Assembly (NCBI RefSeq): GCF_014651815.1
Contig: NZ_BMXP01000007.1
Span: 120,469 to 184,468 of the forward strand
DNA length: 64,000 bases
Reading direction: 5' to 3'
Source: Alteromonas halophila
GTDB taxonomy: Bacteria; Pseudomonadota; Gammaproteobacteria; Enterobacterales; Alteromonadaceae
Positions 9,023 through 17,892 of the stretch are shown in pieces; the stretch's first letter is position 1, and the number at the start of each line of letters is the position of its first letter. Position numbers and translations under genes: made by a program. A model generated the notes under the pieces. It saw nothing but the letters and a program-made list of their open reading frames with translations. It had not been told where the DNA came from and did not search any database.

Positions 9023-10635
9023 ACAACCGGAGGCGTTTCGAAGGTATGATACGGTGCCGGCGAGGGGATTTCCCATTCCAGTCCGTGTGCCCCTTCCCAT
9101 ACCTGATCAGATACCGGCTCACCCTGTTTGCGACAGGCTTTGATCAGCAGTGCCAGGAAGATAAGCTGCGACAGACCGAAGGCAAAGCCTCCTAAGCTTA
9201 TCCACTGGTTAAAGTCTGCAAACTGAAGCGAATAGTCGGGAATACGACGTGGCATCCCCGCCAGGCCAACAAAATGCATAGGGAAGAACAAGACATTCAC
9301 TGAGATCAGCGAGCACCAGAAGTGCCACTTGGCCAGAGTGATATCAAACATTTTGCCGGTCCACTTCGGCAACCAGTAATACACCGCCGCCATAATCGAG
9401 AAGATTGCACCGGTCACCAGTACATAATGGAAATGCGCCACCACGAAGTACGTATCGTGGTACTGGAAGTCCACCGGCGTAATTGCCAGCATCAACCCGG
9501 ACAGACCACCGATGGTGAACAGCACAATAAATGCCAGCGCAAACAGCATTGGCACTTCGAACGTCAGCGCACCGCGCCACATGGTGGCAACCCAGTTGAA
9601 GACTTTCACCCCGGTCGGTACTGATATAAGCATGGTCGCGAACATAAAGAACATTTCCGCGAACAACGGCATCCCTGTCGTAAACATATGGTGTGCCCAC
9701 ACAATAAATGACAGCAGCGCAATGGACGCGGTGGCGTATACCATCGAGGCATAACCAAACAGGGGCTTGCGTGAGAAGGTTGGCACAATGTGCGAAATGA
9801 TCCCGAATGCCGGCAGGATCATGATGTACACCTCGGGGTGGCCGAAGAACCAGAATATATGCTGGAACATCACCGGATCACCGCCACCGGCAGCATCAAA
9901 GAAGCTGGTGCCAAAGAACTTGTCGGTCAACACCATGGTGACGGCACCTGCCAGTACCGGCATCACCGCGATAAGCAGGAAAGCCGTGATCAGCCAGGTC
10001 CACACAAACAGCGGCATTTTCATCCACGTCATGCCCGGTGCGCGCATATTGAATATGGTCACGATGACGTTAATCGCGCCCATGATGGATGAGATCCCCA
10101 TGATATGTACGGAGAACACAAACAAGGCGGTAGAATCTCCACTGTACGTGGTGGAAAGTGGTGCGTAGAAGGTCCAGCCAAAGTTAGGGCCGCCGCCTTC
10201 CATAAACAGCGAGCTTAGCAGGATCAGAAAGGCAAACGGCAGGATCCAGAAACTCCAGTTATTCATACGCGGCAAGGCCATATCTGGTGCGCCAATCATC
10301 ATGGGGACCAGCCAGTTAGCCAGACCGGTGAAGGCCGGCATTACCGCACCAAATACCATGATCAGTCCGTGAACGGTGGTCATCTGGTTAAAAAAGTCTG
10401 GCTCGACAATCTGCAGGCCCGGCTGGAACAGTTCCGCACGAATAACCATGGCCATGGCACCGCCCACCAGAAACATAATGAAGGCGAACCACAGATACAG
10501 TGTACCGATATCTTTATGGTTAGTGGTAAACAGCCAGCGTGTTATACCCTTAGGAATGTGATCGTGATGGTCATGGTGATCATCATGCTCAGGTGCCGCT
10601 GAATCCGGCGAAATGACATCGTTTGCTTTGCTCAT
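9016..10635 (-). CDS. Cytochrome c oxidase subunit I
   Basis: A 539-residue heme-copper oxidase subunit I with twelve expected membrane segments. The active-site signature is complete: [17 protein letters not shown] (CuB His and the His-Tyr crosslink), [10 protein letters not shown] (two CuB histidines) and [14 protein letters not shown] (heme a3 and heme a ligands). The HPEVY form with a Glu near the K/D channel marks an A-type enzyme. The N-terminus carries a short His/Asp-rich segment ([11 protein letters not shown]). AGGAG precedes the ATG, 9 bp after cox2. The stop codon lies in a tandem heptamer repeat. Confidence 0.98.
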   Translation of the reverse strand: MSKANDVISPDSAAPEHDDHHDHHDHIPKGITRWLFTTNHKDIGTLYLWFAFIMFLVGGAMAMVIRAELFQPGLQIVEPDFFNQMTTVHGLIMVFGAVMPAFTGLANWLVPMMIGAPDMALPRMNNWSFWILPFAFLILLSSLFMEGGGPNFGWTFYAPLSTTYSGDSTALFVFSVHIMGISSIMGAINVIVTIFNMRAPGMTWMKMPLFVWTWLITAFLLIAVMPVLAGAVTMVLTDKFFGTSFFDAAGGGDPVMFQHIFWFFGHPEVYIMILPAFGIISHIVPTFSRKPLFGYASMVYATASIALLSFIVWAHHMFTTGMPLFAEMFFMFATMLISVPTGVKVFNWVATMWRGALTFEVPMLFALAFIVLFTIGGLSGLMLAITPVDFQYHDTYFVVAHFHYVLVTGAIFSIMAAVYYWLPKWTGKMFDITLAKWHFWCSLISVNVLFFPMHFVGLAGMPRRIPDYSLQFADFNQWISLGGFAFGLSQLIFLALLIKACRKQGEPVSDQVWEGAHGLEWEIPSPAPYHTFETPPVVK

Positions 10636-10644
10636 AATGTGCTC

Positions 10645-11805
10645 CTATTCTCCGGTTGCGACAGCGTTAACATCTTTGGGTTGGATCACATCGCCGGTAT
10701 CATTGCCCCAGGCGTTACGCTCATAGGTCACAACCGCCGCCACTTCTTTCAGACTCAGCATGTTGCCGAACGCCTGCATGGCCGTGCCGGACTTACCGTG
10801 CAGAATAATATCAATGTGCCCTTCAATGTCTTCCAGTACCATCTTACTGCCTTTCAGGGCAGGGAATGCACCGGGCAACCCTTCGCCATTTGGCTGGTGG
10901 CAGGATGCGCAGGTAGAGTTATACACCCGCTCACCGACACTCATCAGTTCTTCTTTAGACATGCTCATGGCCAGCAAGCGCTGTTCTTCTTCTTTTTCAC
11001 GGCGCGCAATCTCTTCCTGCTCATTCAGCCAGGCGTCATATTCAGCCGGCTCCTTGGCGATCACCACGATGGGCATAAAGCCGTGATCTTTACCACACAG
11101 CTCTGCGCACTGACCACGGTATACACCGGGCTCATTCACTTTGGTCCATGCTTCATTAATAAAGCCTGGGTTAGCGTCTTTTTTCACCGCAAAATCCGGC
11201 ACCCACCAGGAGTGAATAACGTCATCAGAGGTGATCAAAAAGCGGACTTTCTGGCCGGTCGGGATCACCAGCGGGCGGTCAACTTCCAGCAGATAGTTTT
11301 CACCCTTTGAAAATTTGTTTTCAATTTGTTCGCGTTGGGTGGCCAGCAATGAATAATAGTCGACGTTGGTGTCCATGTACTTGTAGTGCCATTTCCATTG
11401 CGACCCCGTCACCAGCACGGTCAGGTCGGGCTCTGTGGTATCTTCCATGGCTATCAGTGTGCGCGCAGCTGGCACGGCCATAAACACCAGAATAAGGAAC
11501 GGGATCACGGTCCAGGCAATTTCAACTTTCACGCTTTCGTGGAAGTTCGCCGGTTTAACACCGCGCGACTTGCGGTGCAAAAACATGGAAATGAACATGG
11601 CACCGAACACCACGATGGCGATCACCACACAAATCGCGAACATCAGCATGTGCAGGTCATACACCTGCCCACTGATATCAGTGGCCCCACGACGAAGGTT
11701 TAATGCACTGTCCGCCCCTGCCGTTTCAGCCACCGCTGATGCAGATAAAAGCGTACCCAATAGCATTCCTACTCTCGTCGAAACGTAATTCGTCAGTCGT
11801 TTCAC
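10645..11805 (-). CDS. Cytochrome c oxidase subunit II with fused cytochrome c domain (caa3 type)
   Basis: The 386-residue product has a signal peptide (about 1-26), two membrane spans (about 51-76 and 95-115), the periplasmic CuA cupredoxin domain with ligands His198, Cys233, Cys237, His241 and Met244, and then an extra C-terminal domain with a CASCH heme c site (Cys299, Cys302, His303) and a likely Met axial ligand in SGTAMQAFG. The fusion makes it a caa3-type enzyme that can accept electrons through its own cytochrome c. A charged Glu-rich linker (about 255-290) joins the domains. The start is GTG at 11805 with GGAGGTG five bases upstream. Confidence 0.95.
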   Translation of the reverse strand: MKRLTNYVSTRVGMLLGTLLSASAVAETAGADSALNLRRGATDISGQVYDLHMLMFAICVVIAIVVFGAMFISMFLHRKSRGVKPANFHESVKVEIAWTVIPFLILVFMAVPAARTLIAMEDTTEPDLTVLVTGSQWKWHYKYMDTNVDYYSLLATQREQIENKFSKGENYLLEVDRPLVIPTGQKVRFLITSDDVIHSWWVPDFAVKKDANPGFINEAWTKVNEPGVYRGQCAELCGKDHGFMPIVVIAKEPAEYDAWLNEQEEIARREKEEEQRLLAMSMSKEELMSVGERVYNSTCASCHQPNGEGLPGAFPALKGSKMVLEDIEGHIDIILHGKSGTAMQAFGNMLSLKEVAAVVTYERNAWGNDTGDVIQPKDVNAVATGE

Positions 11806-11895
11806 TCAGCACCTCCATAGCGGGCTAGTCGGACTCTGAAGTGGTCCAAAGTTCCCATAAAGACTTTATTTGATGACCCAGGCTTGTAAATTGCT

Positions 11896-11923
11896 AATTT
11901 AGCCTTTGTTATTATGTTGTTAA
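11896..11923 (-). promoter_or_regulatory. Possible promoter of the cox operon
   Basis: On the minus strand, TTAACA (11918-11923) and TAAATT (11896-11901) are spaced by 16 bp, about 90 bp before the cox2 start. The match to sigma-70 is fair only. A separate TTGACA lies at 11971-11976 without a good -10 partner. The region 11806-12096 otherwise holds no gene. Confidence 0.3.
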
Positions 11924-12096
11924 CTACTGACTAAGAATTACGCAATATGAATGCTGAGTCTAGTCTTTTCTGTCAAATCCACATCAGGTTGATGATAATT
12001 TAACCAAAGTTTTTTTATAGTCTGAAGGGCGATCGTAGCCAGAGGGAATGGTCAGTAAGGCTTTGCGTACTTAAAACGTATCAGAGAGGATAAATA

Positions 12097-12130
12097 GTGA
12101 AAAAAGCGAGACACGGCGAACGCGTGTCTC
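12097..12130 (-). terminator. Rho-independent terminator of lexA
   Basis: A perfect 8-bp stem GAGACACG/CGTGTCTC (12108-12115 and 12123-12130) with a 7-base loop is followed, on the minus strand, by a T run (GCTTTTTTC). It lies 44 bp after the lexA stop, so lexA is probably transcribed alone. Confidence 0.85.
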
Positions 12131-12173
12131 AGTTAGCTGGGTTAGTGCCTGCCAGATTGACGCCTGAATGTAG

Positions 12174-12800
12174 TTACATCCAGTCTGCGTTGCGAATGAC
12201 ACCCACTGCGATGCCTTCGATATTAAAGGGCTGACTGGCAAGGTCGACCTTGATCGGTGCGAACTCGTCATTTTCGGCATGAAGCAGCACTTCGCGGCCT
12301 TTTTTCTCGAGCCGTTTTACTGTCACATCTTCATCAACCCTGGCTACCACAACCTGACCATTATGAACGTCAGTGGTGCGGTGAACGGCCAGCAGATCGC
12401 CATCCAGAATACCAATGTCTTTCATACTCATGCCGTCTACACGCAACAGGAAATCGGCATGCGGATGAAACAGAGACGGGTCTACCTTGTAGTGCGCTTC
12501 GATATGCTCCTGCGCTAACACCGGCTCACCGGCTGCCACTCGACCAATCAGCGGTAACCCCTGTTCTTCATCATTTTCCGCCTCAACGTCAATATTGACG
12601 CGGATCCCGCGGGAGCGGCCGGGCATTATTTCAATCACCCCTTTGCGGGCCAGTGCCTTTAAATGTTCTTCAGCGGCATTGGCTGATTTAAACCCCAACT
12701 GGCGGGCAATCTCGGCGCGCGTTGGTGGCATGCCGGTTTCAGCCATGGTGGTTTTAATCAGTTCGAGGACTTCCGTTTGTCGTGGGGTAAGTGGACGCAT
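12174..12800 (-). CDS. lexA: LexA repressor of the SOS regulon
   Basis: A 208-residue LexA with an N-terminal winged helix (about 1-65), the Ala90-Gly91 self-cleavage site in GRVAAGEP, and the catalytic pair Ser125 (DGMSM) and Lys162. It represses DNA-damage genes and cleaves itself when stimulated by RecA filaments. The length matches E. coli LexA closely. A LexA box directly upstream shows autoregulation, and a strong terminator follows, so unlike some relatives it has no cotranscribed sulA or dinF. Confidence 0.98.
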   Translation of the reverse strand: MRPLTPRQTEVLELIKTTMAETGMPPTRAEIARQLGFKSANAAEEHLKALARKGVIEIMPGRSRGIRVNIDVEAENDEEQGLPLIGRVAAGEPVLAQEHIEAHYKVDPSLFHPHADFLLRVDGMSMKDIGILDGDLLAVHRTTDVHNGQVVVARVDEDVTVKRLEKKGREVLLHAENDEFAPIKVDLASQPFNIEGIAVGVIRNADWM

Positions 12801-12807
12801 ACACAGC

Positions 12808-12823
12808 CTGTTTTTCTATACAG
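12808..12823. promoter_or_regulatory. LexA (SOS) box
   Basis: CTG-N10-CAG with an AT-rich centre (CTGTTTTTCTATACAG), the classic gammaproteobacterial LexA operator, begins 8 bp before the lexA start codon. Only one copy is seen, where E. coli lexA has two. Confidence 0.9.
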
Positions 12824-12899
12824 TTAAAGCGCAGTATAACCGCATATCAGTAAATCGCAAGCGCTGTGAGGACCGAATTTCAGATAAGAAGCGAAGCAC

Positions 12900-13319
12900 T
12901 TACGTTCTGGACTCGGTCTTCCTGTTTGTAGAGAAAAGTGACCATATGATAATCAATCCACACGATTGAAAAAGAGAACTAATTATCTTGTAATAAACAT
13001 ACCCTACTTCCTCAATATCACCCGCTTTAAGAAGTATCCTGATTGCTTCCGGAAAAGCTATGGCGGCAAACGGAATTTGCATTATAGCTATTTTCTTAAA
13101 CGGAATTTTTTTAGATATCACTTTTCGAATAATTACATTTGCGAGGACAAAAACGAAAGAACTCAAAATCAGATCGTGAGCTGTCAGAGCGACATAGAAA
13201 TAATCCCAGTGATGGTCTGCTACACTCAGTATTGATGTTATTCTCGGAACAATACGAAAAACGAATTCTGCGATTAACAGCAGGCCCACGCCACCTGAAA
13301 ACCAGAACAAATACACCAT
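12900..13319 (-). CDS. Unrecognised AT-rich membrane protein
   Basis: A 139-residue protein with about four hydrophobic segments (near residues 4-22, 42-63, 76-92 and 110-128), with a basic loop RKVISKKIPFKK between the second and third. I do not recognise the family. The gene is visibly more AT-rich than lexA on one side and the GNAT operon on the other, and its binding site is weak. Together with the next small gene it may be a recently acquired pair. A run of eight G lies about 45 bp upstream of its start. Confidence 0.5.
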   Translation of the reverse strand: MVYLFWFSGGVGLLLIAEFVFRIVPRITSILSVADHHWDYFYVALTAHDLILSSFVFVLANVIIRKVISKKIPFKKIAIMQIPFAAIAFPEAIRILLKAGDIEEVGYVYYKIISSLFQSCGLIIIWSLFSTNRKTESRT

Positions 13320-13363
13320 ATAGTTATGTTAATACTCTACTGCATTTCAGCGCGATAATAGCA

Positions 13364-13371
13364 GGGGGGGG
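13364..13371. repeat. Run of eight G upstream of the AT-rich membrane gene
   Basis: Eight consecutive G on the plus strand stand in otherwise AT-rich DNA between the two small membrane-protein genes, within the likely promoter region of the gene at 12900-13319. Such tracts can vary in length by slippage; whether this one does is not visible from one sequence. Confidence 0.5.
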
Positions 13372-13381
13372 TAATAATAGT

Positions 13382-13597
13382 TCAAGCCGCTCCATTTTTA
13401 TGTTTATAAGCAATATTCATTCTGTACCAACAATACACCCAACCTACTGGCGGTAGAATGAAATTGAATAAAACGGCAAGTAACGTTACGCAAGGAAAAT
13501 CTTTTTTAAATGATCGTGTGTAATATATTGTAAAGGCAATAACGGTAATATTTATTAGAAATATGATTTGACCAAAAACAACTGAATTAACATTCAA
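13382..13597 (-). CDS. Unrecognised small AT-rich membrane protein
   Basis: The frame is open from a TTG at 13651, but the best ribosome binding site (AAGGAA, complement of 13604-13609) points to a TTG at 13597, giving about 71 residues with two hydrophobic segments and a C-terminal WVYCWYRMNIAYKHKNG tail. The family is not recognised. It is AT-rich like its neighbour and has the same direction, with only about 60 bp between them including the G run, so the two may form a unit. The rare start codon makes the call uncertain. Confidence 0.4.
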   Translation of the reverse strand: MNVNSVVFGQIIFLINITVIAFTIYYTRSFKKDFPCVTLLAVLFNFILPPVGWVYCWYRMNIAYKHKNGAA

Positions 13598-13793
13598 ATT
13601 CAATTCCTTTTTATTAAAAACTATTCCAAATTTGCTTTGAGTATCAAACAAAAGCGTATTGTGAACAAGCTATATTAGCAGCATCGTTAATCGCCCGCCT
13701 TCGGTGATATGGAAAGTGCGAATACTTTTGCATCCCCCTACGAAACCATGCTATCAAACGCCAAACACTTTCTTCCAATCACAGGGGCAATTC

Positions 13794-14252
13794 ATGAGTG
13801 TCGCGTGCCGACTGGCGACTGAATCAGACTTACCCACCCTTAATCAGTTTCAGCGCGGAATTATCGCTGCGGAAGCGCAATACATTCCACGTCGAAAAGA
13901 TCAGGACTATTCCTATTACGATCTGTCTGCGCTGCTCAGCGATACTGACACCAGAATCATTGTCGCCGAGCATCAGCAGCGTCTGATTGGCTCGGGGTAT
14001 GTGCAAAAGCGCCCCTCGAAAGCGTATCTGCAGCATGACTGGCATGGCTATGTTGGTTTTATTTATACGCTGCCTGATTATCGCGGGCAGGGCGTGGCGA
14101 AAAAGGTAATTTCAGCCCTGGCACAGCAGGCAAAAGCCATGGGCCTGGATGAGTTGCGCCTGGATGTCTTTGCCGACAATCAGGCGGCTGTTGCGACCTA
14201 TAAAGCGTCGGGCTTCACCGCTAATCTGATAGAAATGAGGTATCCCTTATGA
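13794..14252 (+). CDS. GNAT family N-acetyltransferase
   Basis: A 152-residue GNAT protein. Motif A is clear in FIYTLPDYRGQGVAKKVIS (about residues 86-104; R-G-Q-G-V-A). The longest frame starts 90 bp earlier, but the ATG at 13794 follows CAGGGGC and gives a standard N-terminus (MSVACRLATESDL). Its stop overlaps the next gene's start in ATGA, so it is the first gene of a coupled trio. Substrate unknown. Confidence 0.85.
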   Translation: MSVACRLATESDLPTLNQFQRGIIAAEAQYIPRRKDQDYSYYDLSALLSDTDTRIIVAEHQQRLIGSGYVQKRPSKAYLQHDWHGYVGFIYTLPDYRGQGVAKKVISALAQQAKAMGLDELRLDVFADNQAAVATYKASGFTANLIEMRYPL

Positions 14253-14668
14253 ACGCACTGTTATCGCGCGCCACACTTATTGCCTATATCACGGTGCTGC
14301 TATTATTTGCGGTGCTCGATGGCATCTGGCTGGGTATCATTGCTATGCCCTGGTATCAGGATGCCTTTGCCGGTTTACTGCGTGAGCCGTTTATTACCTG
14401 GCCCTGGATGGTGTTTTACCTCGCCTACTGCCTGATTGTTGTCGTACTTGCAGTATGTCCTGGACGTCACACATCCGTGTTAAGCGCACTGGGCAGGGGA
14501 GCAATGCTCGGCGCCGCGGCCTATGGAACCTATAATCTTACCGGTTATTCCATTATCGCCGGCTGGCCGTTAAACATGACACTGGTGGATCTGGCATGGG
14601 GCACCGTTGCCACCGCCTTGCTGAGTACAGCTGGGCGCGCCATGATCAATCGGTTTGGTAAACAATGA
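14249..14668 (+). CDS. DUF2177 family membrane protein
   Basis: A 139-residue inner-membrane protein with four hydrophobic segments and the family features LDGIWLGIIAMPWYQ near the N-terminus and AYGTYNLTGYSII in the third segment, as in DUF2177. The function is unknown. It overlaps both flanking GNAT genes by four bases (ATGA at each junction), so all three should be made together from one transcript. Confidence 0.85.
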   Translation: MNALLSRATLIAYITVLLLFAVLDGIWLGIIAMPWYQDAFAGLLREPFITWPWMVFYLAYCLIVVVLAVCPGRHTSVLSALGRGAMLGAAAYGTYNLTGYSIIAGWPLNMTLVDLAWGTVATALLSTAGRAMINRFGKQ

Positions 14669-15168
14669 CAGGAACGGACCCCATGACGGCTTCCCTGCAA
14701 ATTCTGGATTTTGAGTCTGGCCTTGCCGCAGACTTCGATCGTATTAACCGTGAATGGATCACCGGGATGTTTTTTCTTGAAGAGGTCGACGAGCAGGTGA
14801 TCAGCGATCCCGAGACCCATATTATTGCGCCCGGCGGACACATCTGGTTTGCGCAACTGCCCGGAAAGGGCATTGTCGGTACCTGCGCACTGGCTAAAAA
14901 AGCCGATGGCGTGTTTGAGCTGACCAAAATGGGCGTCAGCGCCTCGGCCCGCGGTCATAAAGTAGGCGAAGCGCTGTTGCAACATGTACTTGCGCAGGCG
15001 CCGTCTATCGCCACCCGCCAGCTGTTCTTGCTGACCAACAGCCGCTGTGAGGCGGCCATCCATTTGTATGAGAAAAACGGTTTTGTTCATGACGCAGACG
15101 TGCTGGCAACCTACGGACATGGCTATCAGCGCTGTGATGTTGCCATGCGCTATGCAGTAGCAGAGTAA
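14665..15168 (+). CDS. GNAT family N-acetyltransferase
   Basis: A 167-residue GNAT protein with motif A in MGVSASARGHKVGEALLQHV (about residues 91-110) and a C-terminal LYEKNGF motif B region. It resembles small acetyltransferases that follow a conserved FDRINREWI start. The ATG at 14665 overlaps the stop of the DUF2177 gene; a second ATG at 14683 is also possible. It is not closely similar to the GNAT two genes upstream, so the pair is not a simple tandem duplication. Confidence 0.85.
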   Translation: MTGTDPMTASLQILDFESGLAADFDRINREWITGMFFLEEVDEQVISDPETHIIAPGGHIWFAQLPGKGIVGTCALAKKADGVFELTKMGVSASARGHKVGEALLQHVLAQAPSIATRQLFLLTNSRCEAAIHLYEKNGFVHDADVLATYGHGYQRCDVAMRYAVAE

Positions 15169-15324
15169 ACTGATTGGCCGGGCCATACGTTTTCATTACC
15201 AGACACGCTGTTCGTGTAACCGCTTAGCTGCTCAGGTGCGTCCCGGCTTGCTAAGTGGCTACCCGCACCTTCACCGACTTTGTGTTACACTTTGGCGGTT
15301 TTCATTGTAAAGGATCCCCTCTTC

Positions 15325-17772
15325 ATGACCTGGATGCGAAAAGCCCTGCAGTCGCTGTTTCATTATCCGGTAAAATGGCTGGTCAGAGCCCATAGCATTC
15401 CGACCAATGTGGAATCGGAACTGGGTATCGACAAATCCAAGCCCATCATTTACTTGTTGCCGACCAACTCCGTGACCGATCAGCTGGCACTGAGAATGTC
15501 GACCCGTGCGCTGGGTCTGCCCAGCCCGACAGAGACTATCTCACTTGCCGGTGAGTCGTACCCCTCTGCATTATTTTTACGCAAGACGCAGCCGATCTTC
15601 TCCAAGATCAAAGGGAATACGGGCATCGAAACAACGTTCGTTGGCCTGTTTCATCTGTTTCGCGATAACCCTGAACTGGACGCGCAGGTCGTGCCGGTCT
15701 TTGTCTCCTGGGGACGCGCCCCCGGCAAAGGCAACCCTGGTCTGGCCGATCTCATCGCCGATCGCGCCGCGCCAAGCTGGCTGCGCAAACTGTTTATTGT
15801 CCTGTTTTTAGGCAGAGACAACTTCATCAGTTACAGCAAGGCCGTCTCTGCCCGTACTATGGCTAACCAGCATGGCAGTGACGAACAGATTGCCCAGAAG
15901 CTTATGCGGGTAGCAAGTACTCACTTTCACAGAAAGCGTCAGAGTCTTACCGGCCCAACCCTGCTGGAGCGTCAGGAACTGCACAACAGTGTGCTTGGCT
16001 CGGACGCGGTACGCCGGGCTATCGCCGAGGAGGTCCGCGCCAAAAAACTCTCTCATGATGATGCAAAATCACGGGCGGTCGAATACATCGACGAAATTGC
16101 CGCCGATTACCGGGAAGGGCTGATCCGCTTTGGCGACCGCCTGCTCACCCGCATCTGGAACAAAATTTACAACGGGATCAGTGTCGGCAATGCCAGTCGG
16201 GTCAGAGAGCTGGCGGCAAACGGCCATGAAATTATTTATGTGCCGTGTCACCGCAGCCACATGGACTATCTGCTGCTGACCTATGTGATCTATCACGAAG
16301 GGCTGGTAACGCCGCATATTGCCGCCGGAATCAATCTGAACTTCTGGCCGGTGGGTAAATTGTTCCGTCGCGGTGGTGCGTTTTTCCTGCGCCGCAGCTT
16401 TGCCGGCAATAAACTTTACACCGCCGTGTTCCGTGAGTATCTGGAGCTGCTGTTCAATAAAGGCTACAGCGTAAAGTATTACCCTGAAGGCGGACGCAGC
16501 CGCACAGGCCGCCTTATTCCGCCTAAGACTGGCATGCTGGCGATGACGGTACAGGGCATGGTAAAAGGCATCAACCGCCCGGTTAGTATTGTGCCGGTGT
16601 ACATCGGTTATGAGAACGTCATGGAGGTGAAAAGTTACCTCAGCGAACTGAAAGGCTCGGTTAAGAAGAAAGAGTCGAACTGGCAGGTATTCTCGGCTAT
16701 TCGCAAGCTGAAGAACTACGGCCACGGCTACGTGAATTTCGGTGAGCCGGTGTCACTGGCCCAGTTTATGGACAAGCGGGTACCGGACTGGCGTGAACAC
16801 CGCAATGCGGCAATGGATAAGAAGCCTGCCTGGCTGACCCCGGTGGTGAATGAACTGGCCAATAATGTCATGACCCGCATCAACCGTTCCGCGGCGATCA
16901 ACGGCATGGCCCTGTCATCGCTGTGTATTCTGTCTTCAAAAACCCAGACCTTAAGTGAAGACGAACTCAGACAGGCCCTGCATGACTTTCTGCACTTGCT
17001 GCGGGACGTGCCGTTCAGCAGTGATGCGACCGTTCCTGATATCACCGCCGATCAGATGCTCAGTGAAACACTCAGGCTCAACCGTTTTGATATTGAGCAG
17101 GATGAGTACGGCAAGTTAATTAAACCACAAGCCAAATCGGCGGTATTTTTAACCTATTACCGTAATAACATTCTGCATATGTTTGCGCTGCCCGGACTCA
17201 TTATGGCGGCGGTATTTGCGCACCGGAATATCGAGAAAAATACGGTACTGCAGCTTGTTGCTGCGCTGTACCCGCTGTTACAGCGCGAACTGTTTTTGCA
17301 TATGACACAGGATGAGGCGCTGTCTTACAGTGCCGATTTGATCACTGCGTTCAAAGAACAGGGCTTGCTGCAACAGCGCGGCCGTTACCTAAGTGCGCCG
17401 GACACCAAAGATAAACGGTTCCATTCGGCCTGGCTGCTAAGCCGTTGCCTGCAGGACACCTTCCAGCGCTATGCTGTGGTGCTGACCATTCTGGAGAAAG
17501 AGCGGAACATCAGTCGCGGCGCACTGGAACGCACCAGCCGTCAGGTCGCTGAGCGCCTGTCATCGCTCTACGGCCTGAATTCACCGGAATTTTACGATAA
17601 AAACGTACTGTCCAGCTTCATCACGGCACTGCGTGAAAATCACTGGATAGATACTGCGGAGGATGGCGCGCTGAAATATTCCGAAGAATGTGAAGCGCTG
17701 CGCCAGGACGTAATGGCCCTGGTGTGGCCGGAGATGATCCAGCATCTGGAGCATGTCGCCTTACATCAGTAA
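15325..17772 (+). CDS. plsB: Glycerol-3-phosphate acyltransferase
   Basis: About 815 residues, near E. coli PlsB (807). It acylates the sn-1 position of glycerol 3-phosphate at the inner membrane, the first step of phospholipid synthesis. The four acyltransferase blocks are visible: HRSHMDYLLL (about 308-317), GGAFFLRRSF, YPEGGRSRTGRL (about 384-395) and IVPVYIGYE. The long frame begins at 15280, but the ATG at 15325 with AAGGAT upstream gives the usual N-terminus (MTWMRKALQSLFHYPVKWLV). A strong terminator follows, so it is a single-gene unit. Confidence 0.97.
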   Translation: MTWMRKALQSLFHYPVKWLVRAHSIPTNVESELGIDKSKPIIYLLPTNSVTDQLALRMSTRALGLPSPTETISLAGESYPSALFLRKTQPIFSKIKGNTGIETTFVGLFHLFRDNPELDAQVVPVFVSWGRAPGKGNPGLADLIADRAAPSWLRKLFIVLFLGRDNFISYSKAVSARTMANQHGSDEQIAQKLMRVASTHFHRKRQSLTGPTLLERQELHNSVLGSDAVRRAIAEEVRAKKLSHDDAKSRAVEYIDEIAADYREGLIRFGDRLLTRIWNKIYNGISVGNASRVRELAANGHEIIYVPCHRSHMDYLLLTYVIYHEGLVTPHIAAGINLNFWPVGKLFRRGGAFFLRRSFAGNKLYTAVFREYLELLFNKGYSVKYYPEGGRSRTGRLIPPKTGMLAMTVQGMVKGINRPVSIVPVYIGYENVMEVKSYLSELKGSVKKKESNWQVFSAIRKLKNYGHGYVNFGEPVSLAQFMDKRVPDWREHRNAAMDKKPAWLTPVVNELANNVMTRINRSAAINGMALSSLCILSSKTQTLSEDELRQALHDFLHLLRDVPFSSDATVPDITADQMLSETLRLNRFDIEQDEYGKLIKPQAKSAVFLTYYRNNILHMFALPGLIMAAVFAHRNIEKNTVLQLVAALYPLLQRELFLHMTQDEALSYSADLITAFKEQGLLQQRGRYLSAPDTKDKRFHSAWLLSRCLQDTFQRYAVVLTILEKERNISRGALERTSRQVAERLSSLYGLNSPEFYDKNVLSSFITALRENHWIDTAEDGALKYSEECEALRQDVMALVWPEMIQHLEHVALHQ

Positions 17773-17790
17773 GGTCACACGATTGACTGA

Positions 17791-17817
17791 CACCCGGCCA
17801 GCGCCGGGTGTTTTTTT
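17791..17817 (+). terminator. Rho-independent terminator of plsB
   Basis: CACCCGGC/GCCGGGTG (17791-17798 and 17803-17810) with a CAGC loop and seven T directly after. It begins 18 bp after the plsB stop. Confidence 0.95.
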
Positions 17818-17892
17818 CTCTGCCATTTAAACTATTCTCAATCCGGCCGCGACTTAGTCAACATCACCACTGTAATCAGGACTTGTTGAACT

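Noticed and set aside
16069..16725. Open frame of 218 codons opposite plsB
   Set aside because: Antisense to the conserved acyltransferase blocks, no own start signal or recognisable domain.
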